NCBI GenBank assembly: GCA_030830785.1
Contig: JAURMI010000018.1
Span: forward strand, 19,420 to 83,419
From: Crocinitomicaceae bacterium
GTDB lineage: Bacteria; Bacteroidota; Bacteroidia; Flavobacteriales_D; Crocinitomicaceae
Length of the DNA stretch: 64,000 bases
Direction of reading: 5' to 3'
In this document: positions 17,179-26,545 of the stretch, piece after piece
How the letters are laid out: each line of letters starts with the position of its first letter
Position numbering within the stretch: the stretch's first letter is position 1
Position numbers and translations under genes: made by a program
Notes under the pieces: generated by a model
What the model was told of the DNA's origin: nothing
What the model saw: only the letters and a program-made list of their open reading frames with translations
Database searches by the model: none

Positions 17179-18491
17179 TAAAAATCAAATAATGTTAATT
17201 TCTGAAGGAGCTGCTCTCGAGACTTAACAATTGTAACTAAACTTTGTGCATTCCAACGCAAAGATTTTAATAACAATTTTAAATTTTTCATGAACAAATA
17301 ATATCCGAGTGCTAAAACATTCATACTTAGAAAAATAATAAGCCAAATCCAAAAGGCTAAGTCGATGTATAAGTCTCCTATCATCATCAAAGCAATGGAG
17401 ATGAGAGGAATGATTACAAGTAGCATGCCCATTTTTGTTGAAGACCAGAATACCCTGCGCTTCATTTTTTTCTCGACAAATCTCTTGACAAAGAAATACG
17501 GAATCCCAACTGGGATAAGACCTAAAATGAAAAGTGGTAGTTGCATTAAGCACTTCAAAAATATTTTTAATCGCCAATTTTCTTCAATTGCATACCAATA
17601 CAATTCAGATTCACTAAGACCTTTGCGTTGTAATTGTTCAAGATATTGATCTATTTCATTTTTAATCGCACTAAATAATGGTGCCTGTTTTAATTCTTCT
17701 TCTTGAATAAATGTTGCCAATCTTTGAGAATAACGCCATCGGTTCTCCAAAGAAATTTTATCATTATAGCAATTTACATGCATTCCTTTACGATTGAGCA
17801 TCATAACATTTTCATGTAAGCTGATTTGATCATCAGTATATAAGTGTGTTATTTGTTGTTGCATGCGTTTTTCTAACTCTCTATTGAGCTCAGCAATCAC
17901 ACGACTTGGATTTTCTAAATAAGACTCCTTATATTGATTTAAAACTATGGGCTCTGCTGCTGCTATGAGAACATCGCTTCGTAAAACACCTGGGTTGGTA
18001 TAATTAATACCTAGACCTTGCACTTTGATTTCAAGACTCCAATTAAGATCTTCCAATGCTGTGAATCCAATTCTTATGGCTCCTTTTTTAATAGGCTTCA
18101 AGCGCCGCTCAAAAACGTCGTCTGTCATGCCTTCACCAAAAATCAATAGGCATCTATTTTTCGCTAATGTTTGCGTTGCTTTTTTAAAAACTTTTTTGTT
18201 TTTCTCGCGGGAATCGCCCCCATCACGAGCCCGATAAATTGGAATCATTTGTGACAACCAAAAAAGCGGTTTAGTGAACCAATTAAAAACATCAGAACGC
18301 GTCATAAAATAAACTACTGGCTTGCGTGCACTAGCAATTAGTAAAGGGTCTAGAAACGCCGATGGATGGTTACTTACAAAAATGGTTCGTCCAAATCTAA
18401 ATTTATTAGGGCGGACAGCCTTAATACGCCTAAAAAAGAGGCGAAAACTAAAACCTAAACCGAACCAAAATATAAAATAAAGGAGCCTCAT
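17178..18491 (-). CDS. PlsC-type 1-acylglycerol-3-phosphate acyltransferase family protein
   Basis: 437 residues. An N-terminal hydrophobic segment (2-20) is followed by the acyltransferase H-x4-D motif at His42-Asp48 (NHPSAFLDP). A FGEGMTDD segment follows at about 118, equivalent to the PEG block of PlsC. The second half is unusual for PlsC: about 200 extra residues with three to four membrane helices near 315-410. It probably acylates a lysophospholipid or related glycerolipid at the membrane. It forms a two-gene unit with lipA and diverges from ddl. Confidence 0.85.
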   Translation of the reverse strand: MRLLYFIFWFGLGFSFRLFFRRIKAVRPNKFRFGRTIFVSNHPSAFLDPLLIASARKPVVYFMTRSDVFNWFTKPLFWLSQMIPIYRARDGGDSREKNKKVFKKATQTLAKNRCLLIFGEGMTDDVFERRLKPIKKGAIRIGFTALEDLNWSLEIKVQGLGINYTNPGVLRSDVLIAAAEPIVLNQYKESYLENPSRVIAELNRELEKRMQQQITHLYTDDQISLHENVMMLNRKGMHVNCYNDKISLENRWRYSQRLATFIQEEELKQAPLFSAIKNEIDQYLEQLQRKGLSESELYWYAIEENWRLKIFLKCLMQLPLFILGLIPVGIPYFFVKRFVEKKMKRRVFWSSTKMGMLLVIIPLISIALMMIGDLYIDLAFWIWLIIFLSMNVLALGYYLFMKNLKLLLKSLRWNAQSLVTIVKSREQLLQKLTLFDF

Positions 18492-18537
18492 GTTGCGAAA
18501 TTACCAATTTTAGATAATTTCGTTTAAAAATAAATGC

Positions 18538-19455
18538 ATGAAACGCGTCGGAATAATTTGTGGGGGTTTTTCATCTGAATACGATATTTCTGTTAAAAGT
18601 GCCAATACCATACTTAAACACTTTCCGGAGCATTTACAGTGTGTTTTAATCGAAATTAATCAAGAAAACTGGCGGGAAAAACTGACAATAGAAAATCAAA
18701 TTGACGCAGCTATTGTTTATACACACGGTAACCCAGGAGAAAACGGACTAATTCAAGCTTACCTTGAAATGCTCCAAATTCCTTTTGTAAATTCCGGTGT
18801 TTTATCTTCGGCTTTATCTTTTGATAAATGGTATTGCAATCAATTTCTCAAAGGCTTTGGTTTTGAAATAGCTCAGTCAAAAAGATTTTTAAAAGGAGAC
18901 ATCATTGATTTGGATCAACTTATTGGTCAATTGGGGCTTCCGTTGTTTATAAAACCAACAGATTCTGGTTCGAGTTTCGGAATTTCCAAAGTAAAATCAC
19001 CTTCTACTCTTGACGATGCTATTGCAGCTGCTTTTAAAGAAGGCAATAGCATTGTTGCTGAGCAATTTTTAAATGGCACTGAGGTTACCTGTGGTGTATT
19101 TAAAAGCAGAAATGGAATTAAATCGCTACCTCTGACTGAAATTGTTTCCGAGACAGATTTTTTTGACTATGCAGCAAAATATCAAGGGAAATCCCAAGAA
19201 ATAACTCCGGCAAGGATATCTGAAGCTGCCCAAAGATTAATTGAACAAAAGGCAAAGGAAATATACAGTATACTTAATTTAAGATCTATTGCTCGAATTG
19301 ACTTTATGCTCGTCAATGAGGTGCCTTTTGTAATTGAAGTCAATACGACGCCAGGATTTTCTGACCAAAGTATTGTGCCCAAAATGATTGAAGTAGCGGG
19401 TATGGAAATTACAGAATTCTGGAAAGAAATTATTTCGGTTGAGCTCGGTATGTAG
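18538..19455 (+). CDS. ddl: D-alanine--D-alanine ligase
   Basis: 305-residue ATP-grasp enzyme that makes the D-Ala-D-Ala dipeptide for peptidoglycan. The N-terminal GGFSSEYDIS replaces the usual GG-S-E-xx-S motif faithfully, a glycine-serine loop SGSSFGISK lies near 143, and the metal-binding end EVNTTPGFSDQS is intact. Length is typical. Its last 26 bases overlap the last 26 bases of the oppositely oriented dacB. The upstream gap to the divergent acyltransferase is 46 bases and lacks an exact TAnnTTTG. Confidence 0.96.
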   Translation: MKRVGIICGGFSSEYDISVKSANTILKHFPEHLQCVLIEINQENWREKLTIENQIDAAIVYTHGNPGENGLIQAYLEMLQIPFVNSGVLSSALSFDKWYCNQFLKGFGFEIAQSKRFLKGDIIDLDQLIGQLGLPLFIKPTDSGSSFGISKVKSPSTLDDAIAAAFKEGNSIVAEQFLNGTEVTCGVFKSRNGIKSLPLTEIVSETDFFDYAAKYQGKSQEITPARISEAAQRLIEQKAKEIYSILNLRSIARIDFMLVNEVPFVIEVNTTPGFSDQSIVPKMIEVAGMEITEFWKEIISVELGM

Positions 19456-20887
19456 CCAAACTGTTAAAGAAAGGTTCCATTTTAGTAATCATAGATTTTG
19501 TTGAAATGTTAAAGCCATTGGCAATAATGGCAAATGCTATTTGATGGCCATCTGCAGACTCTACGTATCCAGCATAAGCACGAATTCCTCTCATACTTCC
19601 ACTTTTGGCATGCATTTTTCCTTGAGCTGCCTGACCACGGCAAACAGGTTTAAGCGTACCTGAAACGCCAGCTATGGGCAAACTTCTGTAGTAAGAAGCA
19701 TAATATTCTTGGTTGGTTTGCAAGGTCAATAAATGAACGTATTGCGATGCACTCATCCTGTTTTCTCTAGATAATCCGCTTCCATCCACAACCCGACAAG
19801 GCCCTATCTGCCATTGCTGAAACACCTCATCTATTACACGCAAGCTATTTTCATAGGTGCCTTTACCATATTTTTCGGCGCCAAGTTGCAATAAATTCCC
19901 TTCTGCAAACATATTGACGCTATGGTGATTTGTGTAAAAAATTATCTTCTCCAAGCTTTGACCTATTTGGGTGTAAACCAATTGCGTATCTGACTTAGAT
20001 TTTCTGTACTCTTCACTAAAACGAGCAGATACCGCTGAACCATTTACACGTATCCCCGAGGCTTGTAATTGCTTCAAAAAAATATCGGCCAATAAGCGTT
20101 CTGGATCTGGCATACTCGCTCTTACTTCAACTGTTTTATTGGCTGGCATGGTTCCCGAAACTGAGCGCTGATAAGAGAATGCAGTACCATAAAAGTTCAG
20201 ATTTTCACCGGAACTATTCGCAGACTTGGCTCCAATCCTAAAGGAATTATGCCCATCACTTGGGTAACTTCCTACATATTTTATTGTTGTCCCGGCACCC
20301 GCAGCACTAAATTTTAATTTGAGTATGTTATCATAAAAATTCAGTCCATATGCTCCTGAACCATAGTAATTGGCCATGTCTTCTTTTACCCATCCCAAAG
20401 GGCAATCATAAGCACCAAAAGAAATGCCATCGGCGATAATATTTCCAGTTATATTTTTTATTCCCTTCTGAGAGATGGCACTACACCAATCTTCTAAAAA
20501 TTTTAATTCCTCTCCCTGTTCATTAAAAAATTTAGAACCTAAAGAAACATCACCATGACCCAAAATTCGAATATCGCCATCAAAGGTTCCGTTTGCCATC
20601 ATTTTACCTTCCAAAATGATTTCAGTTGTTGCCTTGTGATCCACTCCAAGTTCCGATAATGCTACGGCCGAGCTTACCAATTTATTGATAGATGCCCCAA
20701 TTAATGGAACATCTGAATTATATGCACTTAGTGTATCACCCGTATTTAAATCTACGGCACAGATGCTCCACTTTGCTTGAGATGATTGTGCGTCATGAAC
20801 CATCTTCATTGTAACTGATTGTAACGGCTTTTGAGTAAACGCATAAAATGGAATCAAAAACCCTAGCAGGCAAATTCTTAAAATCAT
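19430..20887 (-). CDS. dacB: D-alanyl-D-alanine carboxypeptidase/endopeptidase (PBP4, DacB family)
   Basis: 485-residue exported serine enzyme that trims or cuts peptidoglycan peptide bridges. Signal peptide 1-18; nucleophile Ser66 and Lys69 in SINK; the SxN motif in HHSVNMFAEG; the KSG motif in HAKSGSMRG. A large insert between the SxxK and SxN motifs (about 90-260) is the class C PBP hallmark. A TAATTTTG element ends six bases before the ATG, so the mRNA may be leaderless. The 3' end overlaps ddl antisense by 26 bases. Confidence 0.94.
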   Translation of the reverse strand: MILRICLLGFLIPFYAFTQKPLQSVTMKMVHDAQSSQAKWSICAVDLNTGDTLSAYNSDVPLIGASINKLVSSAVALSELGVDHKATTEIILEGKMMANGTFDGDIRILGHGDVSLGSKFFNEQGEELKFLEDWCSAISQKGIKNITGNIIADGISFGAYDCPLGWVKEDMANYYGSGAYGLNFYDNILKLKFSAAGAGTTIKYVGSYPSDGHNSFRIGAKSANSSGENLNFYGTAFSYQRSVSGTMPANKTVEVRASMPDPERLLADIFLKQLQASGIRVNGSAVSARFSEEYRKSKSDTQLVYTQIGQSLEKIIFYTNHHSVNMFAEGNLLQLGAEKYGKGTYENSLRVIDEVFQQWQIGPCRVVDGSGLSRENRMSASQYVHLLTLQTNQEYYASYYRSLPIAGVSGTLKPVCRGQAAQGKMHAKSGSMRGIRAYAGYVESADGHQIAFAIIANGFNISTKSMITKMEPFFNSLATYRAQPK

Positions 20888-20893
20888 AGTCTA

Positions 20894-20901
20894 CAAAATT
20901 A
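20894..20901 (-). promoter_or_regulatory. -7 promoter element of dacB
   Basis: TAATTTTG on the minus strand, six bases before the dacB ATG. No clear TTG at the expected upstream distance. Confidence 0.6.
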
Positions 20902-20931
20902 ATGTAATTTTACGCTTAAAATTAGGACCAA

Positions 20932-21483
20932 ATGTTGCAATTAAAAGAAGAATATCTTTCCGGTCTTTTTAGCATTGTACCTCAACGATTTAGTGATGAT
21001 CGCGGGTACTTTTTTGAAGCTTACCAATCTTTTAATTATAGCAAATTGATTAAAGACTTAGAATTTGTTCAAGATAATGTGTCGAAATCTTCAAAAGGCA
21101 CACTTCGAGGACTACATTTTCAGAACCCACCTTTTGAACAAGGTAAATTGGTGCAAGTTCTCAATGGTTCTGTTATTGATGTAGCGGTTGATTTAAGGCG
21201 CTCCTCACCTACATATGGTCGGCATTTTAAAATAGTGCTAAGTGGACAAAATGGAATTCAATTATATATTCCTCCGGGTTTTGCGCATGGATTTTTAGCG
21301 CTAGAAAATGAGACGATTTTTTCTTATAAATGCACCCATCATTACCAGCACCAAGCAGAAAACTGCTTAATATGGAACGACCCAATTTTAGCCATTGATT
21401 GGGAGCTAGATAACGATCCCTTAATTTCGTTCAAAGATCAGAAAGGATTGGCGTTTGATACTTTTTATTCACCATTTGAATAA
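20932..21483 (+). CDS. rfbC: dTDP-4-dehydrorhamnose 3,5-epimerase
   Basis: 183-residue cupin enzyme of dTDP-L-rhamnose synthesis. It shows the N-terminal QRFSDDRGYFFEAY, the catalytic His62 in LRGLHFQNPP, the PPGFAHGFLAL strand and Tyr132. The other rfb genes are not in the window, so it is detached from its usual cluster. uvrA follows six bases after its stop in the same reading frame, so the two are probably co-transcribed. Confidence 0.95.
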   Translation: MLQLKEEYLSGLFSIVPQRFSDDRGYFFEAYQSFNYSKLIKDLEFVQDNVSKSSKGTLRGLHFQNPPFEQGKLVQVLNGSVIDVAVDLRRSSPTYGRHFKIVLSGQNGIQLYIPPGFAHGFLALENETIFSYKCTHHYQHQAENCLIWNDPILAIDWELDNDPLISFKDQKGLAFDTFYSPFE

Positions 21484-21489
21484 ACAAAA

Positions 21490-24306
21490 TTGGGAGAAAT
21501 TTCAAATGATCTGATCCGCATTCAAGGTGCTCGAGAACACAACTTAAAAGAAATAAATCTCGAGATACCACGGCATAAATTGGTTGTATTTACTGGACTT
21601 AGTGGGAGTGGTAAATCTTCTTTAGCTTTTGATACGCTCTTTGCCGAAGGGCAACGACGTTACCTCGATACATTCTCATCATATGTCCGTCAATTTATTG
21701 GCGGCCTTGAAAGACCTGATGTCGATAAAATAGATGGCTTAAGCCCAGTAATTTCAATCGAACAGAAAACAGTTGGAAGATCGCCTCGATCAACAGTTGG
21801 TACAATTACGGAATTGTATGATTTTTTTCGCTTGTTGTATGCCCGTACAGCGGTAGCCTATTCGTACCAAACGGGCCAAAAAATGGTTCAATATTCCGAG
21901 CAAGAAATTACTTCGCTTATTGGGCAGCACTTTAATGGAAAGAAGGTTGCATTACTTGCTCCAAAAGTAAAAGGCCGAAAAGGACATTACCGCGAACTTT
22001 TCGAGCAAATTCAGCGGCTTGGTTACTCCAAAGTTCGCGTGGATGGCAAAATATTGGAACTCAATCAACCTATTAAACTTGATCGCTATAAAACACATGA
22101 CATTGAAGTAGTCGTTGACCGTTTTGTTGCTGGTGAAATCCAAACAAATCGTTGTCTTGAGACTGTACAAACATGTCTAAAAATTGGCGAAGGAACTTTA
22201 ATGGTTTTGGATTTAGAAGCCAACTCGCTACGACATTACAGCATGGCCTTGATGTGCCCTGAAAGTGGGATTTCTTACCCAGATCCTGAACCAAATTTAT
22301 TTTCTTTTAATTCGCCTTACGGTGCCTGCCCTCAATGTAAAGGGCTCGGTGAGGTAAGCGAAATGGATCGAGACAAAATCATTCCTGATCTTGGAATATC
22401 CATTAAAAATGGAGGCCTAGCGCCATTGGGTGCCTATAAAAAATCATGGGTTTTTGATAAAATTGAGAAAATATTAATTGCGGAGCATTTCGATTTAAAA
22501 ACACCTATTGATCAAATAGATAGTCAAACAATTGATTTAATTCTTTACGGAAACGAGGACATGGTTTTAGGTCCTGAGGAGCAGACTGAGCGTTTTGAAG
22601 GATTGATACATTTTTTAGCAAGACATGCCCAAGATTCCTCAACATCCATTGAACGTTGGGCTCAAGGATTCATGAGAAAAAAAATATGCCCGATTTGTAA
22701 TGGTTATCGACTTAAAAAAGAAGCATTACATTTTAGAATTGGTGAGCTTCACATTGGCCAAATCGCATCTTTTGATTTTCAGCAATTAAAGGAATGGTGT
22801 AGTGAACTTCCAACAATTCTTCATCCTGAAGCGTTGCAGATTGGCCAAGAAATAATCAAGGAAATCAATGCGAGATTAAATTTTATTCTTGAAGTGGGGC
22901 TAGATTATTTAACAATGAACCGCAGTGCAAAATCACTTTCTGGAGGAGAGGCACAACGCATTAGGTTGGCTACACAAATTGGCACAGAATTACTCAATGT
23001 TATATACATATTGGATGAGCCATCGATTGGCTTGCATCAACGCGATAACAGTAAGTTAATTCAATCACTTAAACGATTGCGCGACATCGGCAATACGGTT
23101 CTTGTTGTTGAACACGATAAAGAGATGATGGAAGCAGCAGATTTCATAGTCGATATTGGGCCAGGGGCGGGCGTTCATGGTGGGCAAATTGTTTATTGTG
23201 GTAGCTACAAGGAGATGTTGAAGTCTAACACAGTTACTGCCGATTATTTGAGTGGACGCAGAAAAATTGAAATGCCCAATTCACTTCGCAAGGGGAATGG
23301 TAAATTTTTAGAATTAGTTGGCGCTTGCGGTCATAACCTTAAGAATATAAATATAAAAATCCCTTTAGGAACGATGACCTATATCACTGGAGTTAGTGGA
23401 AGCGGTAAATCTTCTTTAATTAATCAAACACTTTTCCCAATTTTAATGAATCATTTCCATGATTCAATAAGAACTCCTCTACCCTACAAAAAAATATTAG
23501 GGCTCGAAAATTTGGATAAAGTAATTGAAATTGATCAAAGTCCTATTGGCCGTACGCCAAGATCCAACCCTGTAACTTACACTAAGATATTTGATGAAAT
23601 CCGTAGTTTATTTGCAAGTATGCCGGAGGCACTTATAAGGGGATACAAAGCAGGGCGCTTTTCTTTCAATGTTAGCGGTGGAAAATGCGATACATGCAAT
23701 GGAGGAGGAATGCGATTAATTGAAATGAACTTTTTACCAGATGTGTATGTCATGTGCGAACAATGCAATGGGAAGCGATATAATGACCAGACCCTTGAGG
23801 TAAGATATAAATCAAAAACGATCGCTGATGTACTTCAAATGACAATTAAAGAAGGCTGCCAATTCTTTGAAAACCAACCAAAAATTCATCGAATGTTGCA
23901 AACGCTTGTCGATGTAGGCCTAGGCTATGTCCAACTTGGGCAATCTTCAACTACCTTATCGGGAGGCGAAGCGCAACGAATTAAATTGGCCGCAGAATTA
24001 ACTAAAAAAGCCACGGGGAAAACCATATACATACTAGATGAACCCTCTACAGGACTGCATTTTGAGGATATACAGTTATTATTAAAAGTTTTGCAAAAAC
24101 TTGTCGATGGCGGCAATACCGTATTAATTATTGAACACAATTTAGACATGATAAAAACTGCTGATTATATAATAGAAATGGGCCCTGAAGGAGGAAAACG
24201 AGGAGGCAACTTGTTATTTGAGGGTCCTAGCAACGATTTTGTAAAAAAAATGAAAAACAAATCATACACTGCAAAATATTTAGCCTCAGAAATAAAAAAG
24301 CATTAA
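21490..24306 (+). CDS. uvrA: UvrABC excinuclease subunit A
   Basis: 938-residue damage-recognition ATPase of nucleotide excision repair. Two ABC modules are complete: Walker [10 protein letters not shown] near 36 and GVSGSGKSS near 635, signature LSGGEAQR twice, and the [16 protein letters not shown] Walker B blocks. Zinc fingers are visible as CPQCKG, CPICNG and CDTCNGGG...CEQCNG. The start is a TTG at 21490: the in-frame stop of rfbC is at 21481-21483 and no in-frame ATG occurs before the conserved REHNLK segment. It is followed by trxA with its own promoter. Confidence 0.97.
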   Translation: MGEISNDLIRIQGAREHNLKEINLEIPRHKLVVFTGLSGSGKSSLAFDTLFAEGQRRYLDTFSSYVRQFIGGLERPDVDKIDGLSPVISIEQKTVGRSPRSTVGTITELYDFFRLLYARTAVAYSYQTGQKMVQYSEQEITSLIGQHFNGKKVALLAPKVKGRKGHYRELFEQIQRLGYSKVRVDGKILELNQPIKLDRYKTHDIEVVVDRFVAGEIQTNRCLETVQTCLKIGEGTLMVLDLEANSLRHYSMALMCPESGISYPDPEPNLFSFNSPYGACPQCKGLGEVSEMDRDKIIPDLGISIKNGGLAPLGAYKKSWVFDKIEKILIAEHFDLKTPIDQIDSQTIDLILYGNEDMVLGPEEQTERFEGLIHFLARHAQDSSTSIERWAQGFMRKKICPICNGYRLKKEALHFRIGELHIGQIASFDFQQLKEWCSELPTILHPEALQIGQEIIKEINARLNFILEVGLDYLTMNRSAKSLSGGEAQRIRLATQIGTELLNVIYILDEPSIGLHQRDNSKLIQSLKRLRDIGNTVLVVEHDKEMMEAADFIVDIGPGAGVHGGQIVYCGSYKEMLKSNTVTADYLSGRRKIEMPNSLRKGNGKFLELVGACGHNLKNINIKIPLGTMTYITGVSGSGKSSLINQTLFPILMNHFHDSIRTPLPYKKILGLENLDKVIEIDQSPIGRTPRSNPVTYTKIFDEIRSLFASMPEALIRGYKAGRFSFNVSGGKCDTCNGGGMRLIEMNFLPDVYVMCEQCNGKRYNDQTLEVRYKSKTIADVLQMTIKEGCQFFENQPKIHRMLQTLVDVGLGYVQLGQSSTTLSGGEAQRIKLAAELTKKATGKTIYILDEPSTGLHFEDIQLLLKVLQKLVDGGNTVLIIEHNLDMIKTADYIIEMGPEGGKRGGNLLFEGPSNDFVKKMKNKSYTAKYLASEIKKH

Positions 24307-24311
24307 TTTTG
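24304..24311 (+). promoter_or_regulatory. -7 promoter element of trxA
   Basis: TAATTTTG, overlapping the uvrA stop codon, 36 bases before the trxA ATG. The leader would contain a three-codon frame (ATG at 24329), probably by chance. Confidence 0.5.
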
Positions 24312-24347
24312 TCCCTCCTGAGTTAGTAATGACAAAATAAAATTTAT

Positions 24348-24665
24348 ATGGCAGTAGAAATTACAGACCAAAACTTCGATGAACTTGTATTAAAATCAGA
24401 TAAACCTGTAATTGTCGATTTTTGGGCAGAATGGTGTGGGCCTTGCCGCATGATTGGACCAGTTATTGAGGAAATGCATTCCGAATATGAAGGCAAAGCA
24501 CTTATCGGAAAAGTCAATGTTGACCACAATATGGCGGTTTCCTCTAAATTTGGTGTGCGTTCGATACCCACTATACTATTTATAAAAAATGGCGAAGTAG
24601 TGGATAAATCAGTAGGCGCTGTTCCAAAGGCTGTATTGGCCGAGAAACTCGAAGCATTAATGTAA
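24348..24665 (+). CDS. trxA: Thioredoxin
   Basis: 105-residue cytoplasmic disulfide reductant. Active site WCGPC with Cys30 and Cys33, the preceding VDFWAEW strand and the cis-proline in RSIPTILF are all canonical, and the length is standard. Gene start at ATG with the family's usual N-terminus. It has its own promoter element behind uvrA and a strong intrinsic terminator immediately after, so it is likely transcribed as a single gene. Confidence 0.97.
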   Translation: MAVEITDQNFDELVLKSDKPVIVDFWAEWCGPCRMIGPVIEEMHSEYEGKALIGKVNVDHNMAVSSKFGVRSIPTILFIKNGEVVDKSVGAVPKAVLAEKLEALM

Positions 24666-24671
24666 TATTTT

Positions 24672-24695
24672 AAAGGGAGTTTGCTCCCTTTTTTT
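24672..24695 (+). terminator. Intrinsic terminator of trxA
   Basis: Perfect 8-bp stem AAAGGGAG/CTCCCTTT with TTTG loop, followed by a T run to 24695. It begins six bases after the trxA stop. Confidence 0.92.
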
Positions 24696-24700
24696 ATGCT

Positions 24701-25390
24701 ATGGAATCTTTCTGGAGAAGACTACGTTACTATGGTTTTGGCTTTGGTCTAGGCCTAATTTTAACTTTTGGTATTTTCAATACAAGAGGATGTAGTTGGA
24801 TGCCTTCAAATCGCGTAAAGGATAGTTTTGAGGGTCGCATCTGGGTAATGGACGCAGTTCAAGCCCAAGACTTCTTTAAGAAAAATAAATTTACCCATCG
24901 AAGTTTTTATAAAGCTGTTCAAGAGGCTGATGTGTTTTTCAGTAAAAGTAAAAAACACGGAAAACATAAAATTTATGTGCTGCAAATAAAGAATGCTCAA
25001 AATAGAAAAATTGATCTTCTAGCCCAAATTGTAGATGAAAGTTTAATTGTAGATTTTATACCTAATCAAAGTAATTGGAAACGCTACAAAAAATCTAAAG
25101 TTAAACCTCTTTATGGCGAAATAATTAGACCAGCGAATCAAAAAAGTTTTTTTTACCTCCCGGAAAATAGCCCTTTAAAAACCCATTTTGATTCATTACA
25201 AATACGAGATGTGAATGCTCTAAATAATTTAATGAATAAAAGTACGTTTGATTATTTAAAAAGCGATTTGAATGCAAGTCCAAAACCGATTCATGTATTT
25301 AGAATTAATTCAACTGATAAAAAACCGGAATATTTAGCATACTGTATATTGTATAAAGACAAGGGTAAAATTGTTTCGCTAAAGCAGTAA
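24701..25390 (+). CDS. Membrane-anchored protein of unknown function (DUF4258-like)
   Basis: 229 residues. A basic N-terminus (RRLRYYG) and one membrane helix (about 11-27) are followed by a Cys-containing GCSWMPSNRV segment that recalls Bacteroidota DUF4258 proteins, then a soluble mixed alpha/beta domain rich in Lys. The protein has no recognisable catalytic motif. The gene starts five bases after the T tract of the trxA terminator and shows no separate promoter element, so it may depend on read-through. The function is unknown. Confidence 0.75.
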   Translation: MESFWRRLRYYGFGFGLGLILTFGIFNTRGCSWMPSNRVKDSFEGRIWVMDAVQAQDFFKKNKFTHRSFYKAVQEADVFFSKSKKHGKHKIYVLQIKNAQNRKIDLLAQIVDESLIVDFIPNQSNWKRYKKSKVKPLYGEIIRPANQKSFFYLPENSPLKTHFDSLQIRDVNALNNLMNKSTFDYLKSDLNASPKPIHVFRINSTDKKPEYLAYCILYKDKGKIVSLKQ

Positions 25391-25480
25391 TTTATAACGC
25401 TGGCGAGATAATCCACAGAATTCAGGTTGAAATTGTTCAAAAGTTCAGTTTTTCAAGACGCTAGCATTTTAATCATTTTA

Positions 25481-25488
25481 TAATTTTG
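25481..25488 (+). promoter_or_regulatory. -7 promoter element of the lpxD operon
   Basis: TAATTTTG, four bases before the lpxD ATG, in a 102-base gap that holds nothing else recognisable. The expected start point would be at or next to the A of the ATG. Confidence 0.65.
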
Positions 25489-25492
25489 ATTT

Positions 25493-26545
25493 ATGGAATT
25501 TACTGCTGTGCAGATTGCGACGCTATTGAATGGCAAAATCCTTGGCAACCCAGAGGCCGTAGTTCAAGCATTAGCAAAAATTGAGGAAGGAGAACTAGGC
25601 ACTTTAAGTTTTCTTTCCAATCCCAAATACGAAGCATTTATCTACAATACAAAATCGAGCATCTGTATTGTAAATGATTCGTTTGAACCCACCAAAGATT
25701 TACCTTCAACGCTTACATTAATCAAAGTGGCGGATGCATATGCAAGTTTTGCAAAACTACTTGCTATCTATGATAATATGAACAGAAGGGAAGCTATTAT
25801 AGAAGACCCCTGTTTCATCCATAAAACGGCTGTGATTGGTGATAATGTATATATCGGTGCTTTTGCATATATCGGTGAAAATGTGCAAATAGGTTCAAAC
25901 GCTCAAATTCATCCCAACGTAGTCATTGAAGAAAATTCCAAGGTGGGTAACAATACTACGCTCTATGCCTCAGTGAATGTATATAAGAACTGCCAAATAG
26001 GCGACGGCTGTATAATACATGCAGGAACGGTAATAGGATCGGATGGTTTTGGTTTTGCACCAGACCAAGATGGTGTTTACAGTAAAATTCCACAAATCGG
26101 CAATGTAGTCATTGAAGATGATGTTGAAATTGGTTCAAATTGCAGTATTGATAGAGCTACTATGGGATCAACCTTTATTCGTAAAGGTGTAAAAATTGAT
26201 AACCTTTGTCAAATTGCACACAATGTAGATATTGACCGGCATACAGCGATGGCAGCTCAAGTGGGTATTGCAGGTTCGGCCAAGATAGGTAAACATGTCC
26301 AAATTGGCGGGCAAACTGGTATTGCCGGACATTTGAGTATTGCCGATCACACAAAAATAGTGGCACAATCTGGTATACCTTCAACTGTAAAAAAAGCGGA
26401 TACCTTAATGGGCACTCCCGCTATACCTATCAATGAATTTAAACGCGCTCATTTTGGATTTCGAAAATTACCGACTTTAATTAAAACCATTTTCGATTTA
26501 GAAAATAAAGTCAAGGCGCTTGAAAACAAAAAGAACAACCCATGA
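25493..26545 (+). CDS. lpxD: UDP-3-O-acylglucosamine N-acyltransferase
   Basis: 350 residues; third step of lipid A synthesis. An N-terminal uridine-binding domain (1-100) precedes a left-handed beta-helix of hexapeptide repeats (about 105-320) with catalytic His243 in QIAHNVD, and a C-terminal helix closes it. The last four bases overlap the lpxC/fabZ start (ATGA). It is first in a run of lipid A, tRNA/rRNA-modification and envelope genes that reaches at least to cinA. Confidence 0.97.
   Translation: MEFTAVQIATLLNGKILGNPEAVVQALAKIEEGELGTLSFLSNPKYEAFIYNTKSSICIVNDSFEPTKDLPSTLTLIKVADAYASFAKLLAIYDNMNRREAIIEDPCFIHKTAVIGDNVYIGAFAYIGENVQIGSNAQIHPNVVIEENSKVGNNTTLYASVNVYKNCQIGDGCIIHAGTVIGSDGFGFAPDQDGVYSKIPQIGNVVIEDDVEIGSNCSIDRATMGSTFIRKGVKIDNLCQIAHNVDIDRHTAMAAQVGIAGSAKIGKHVQIGGQTGIAGHLSIADHTKIVAQSGIPSTVKKADTLMGTPAIPINEFKRAHFGFRKLPTLIKTIFDLENKVKALENKKNNP

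Noticed and set aside
24329..24340. Three-codon leader ORF controlling trxA
   Set aside because: Too short and no hairpin or rare codons; likely chance.
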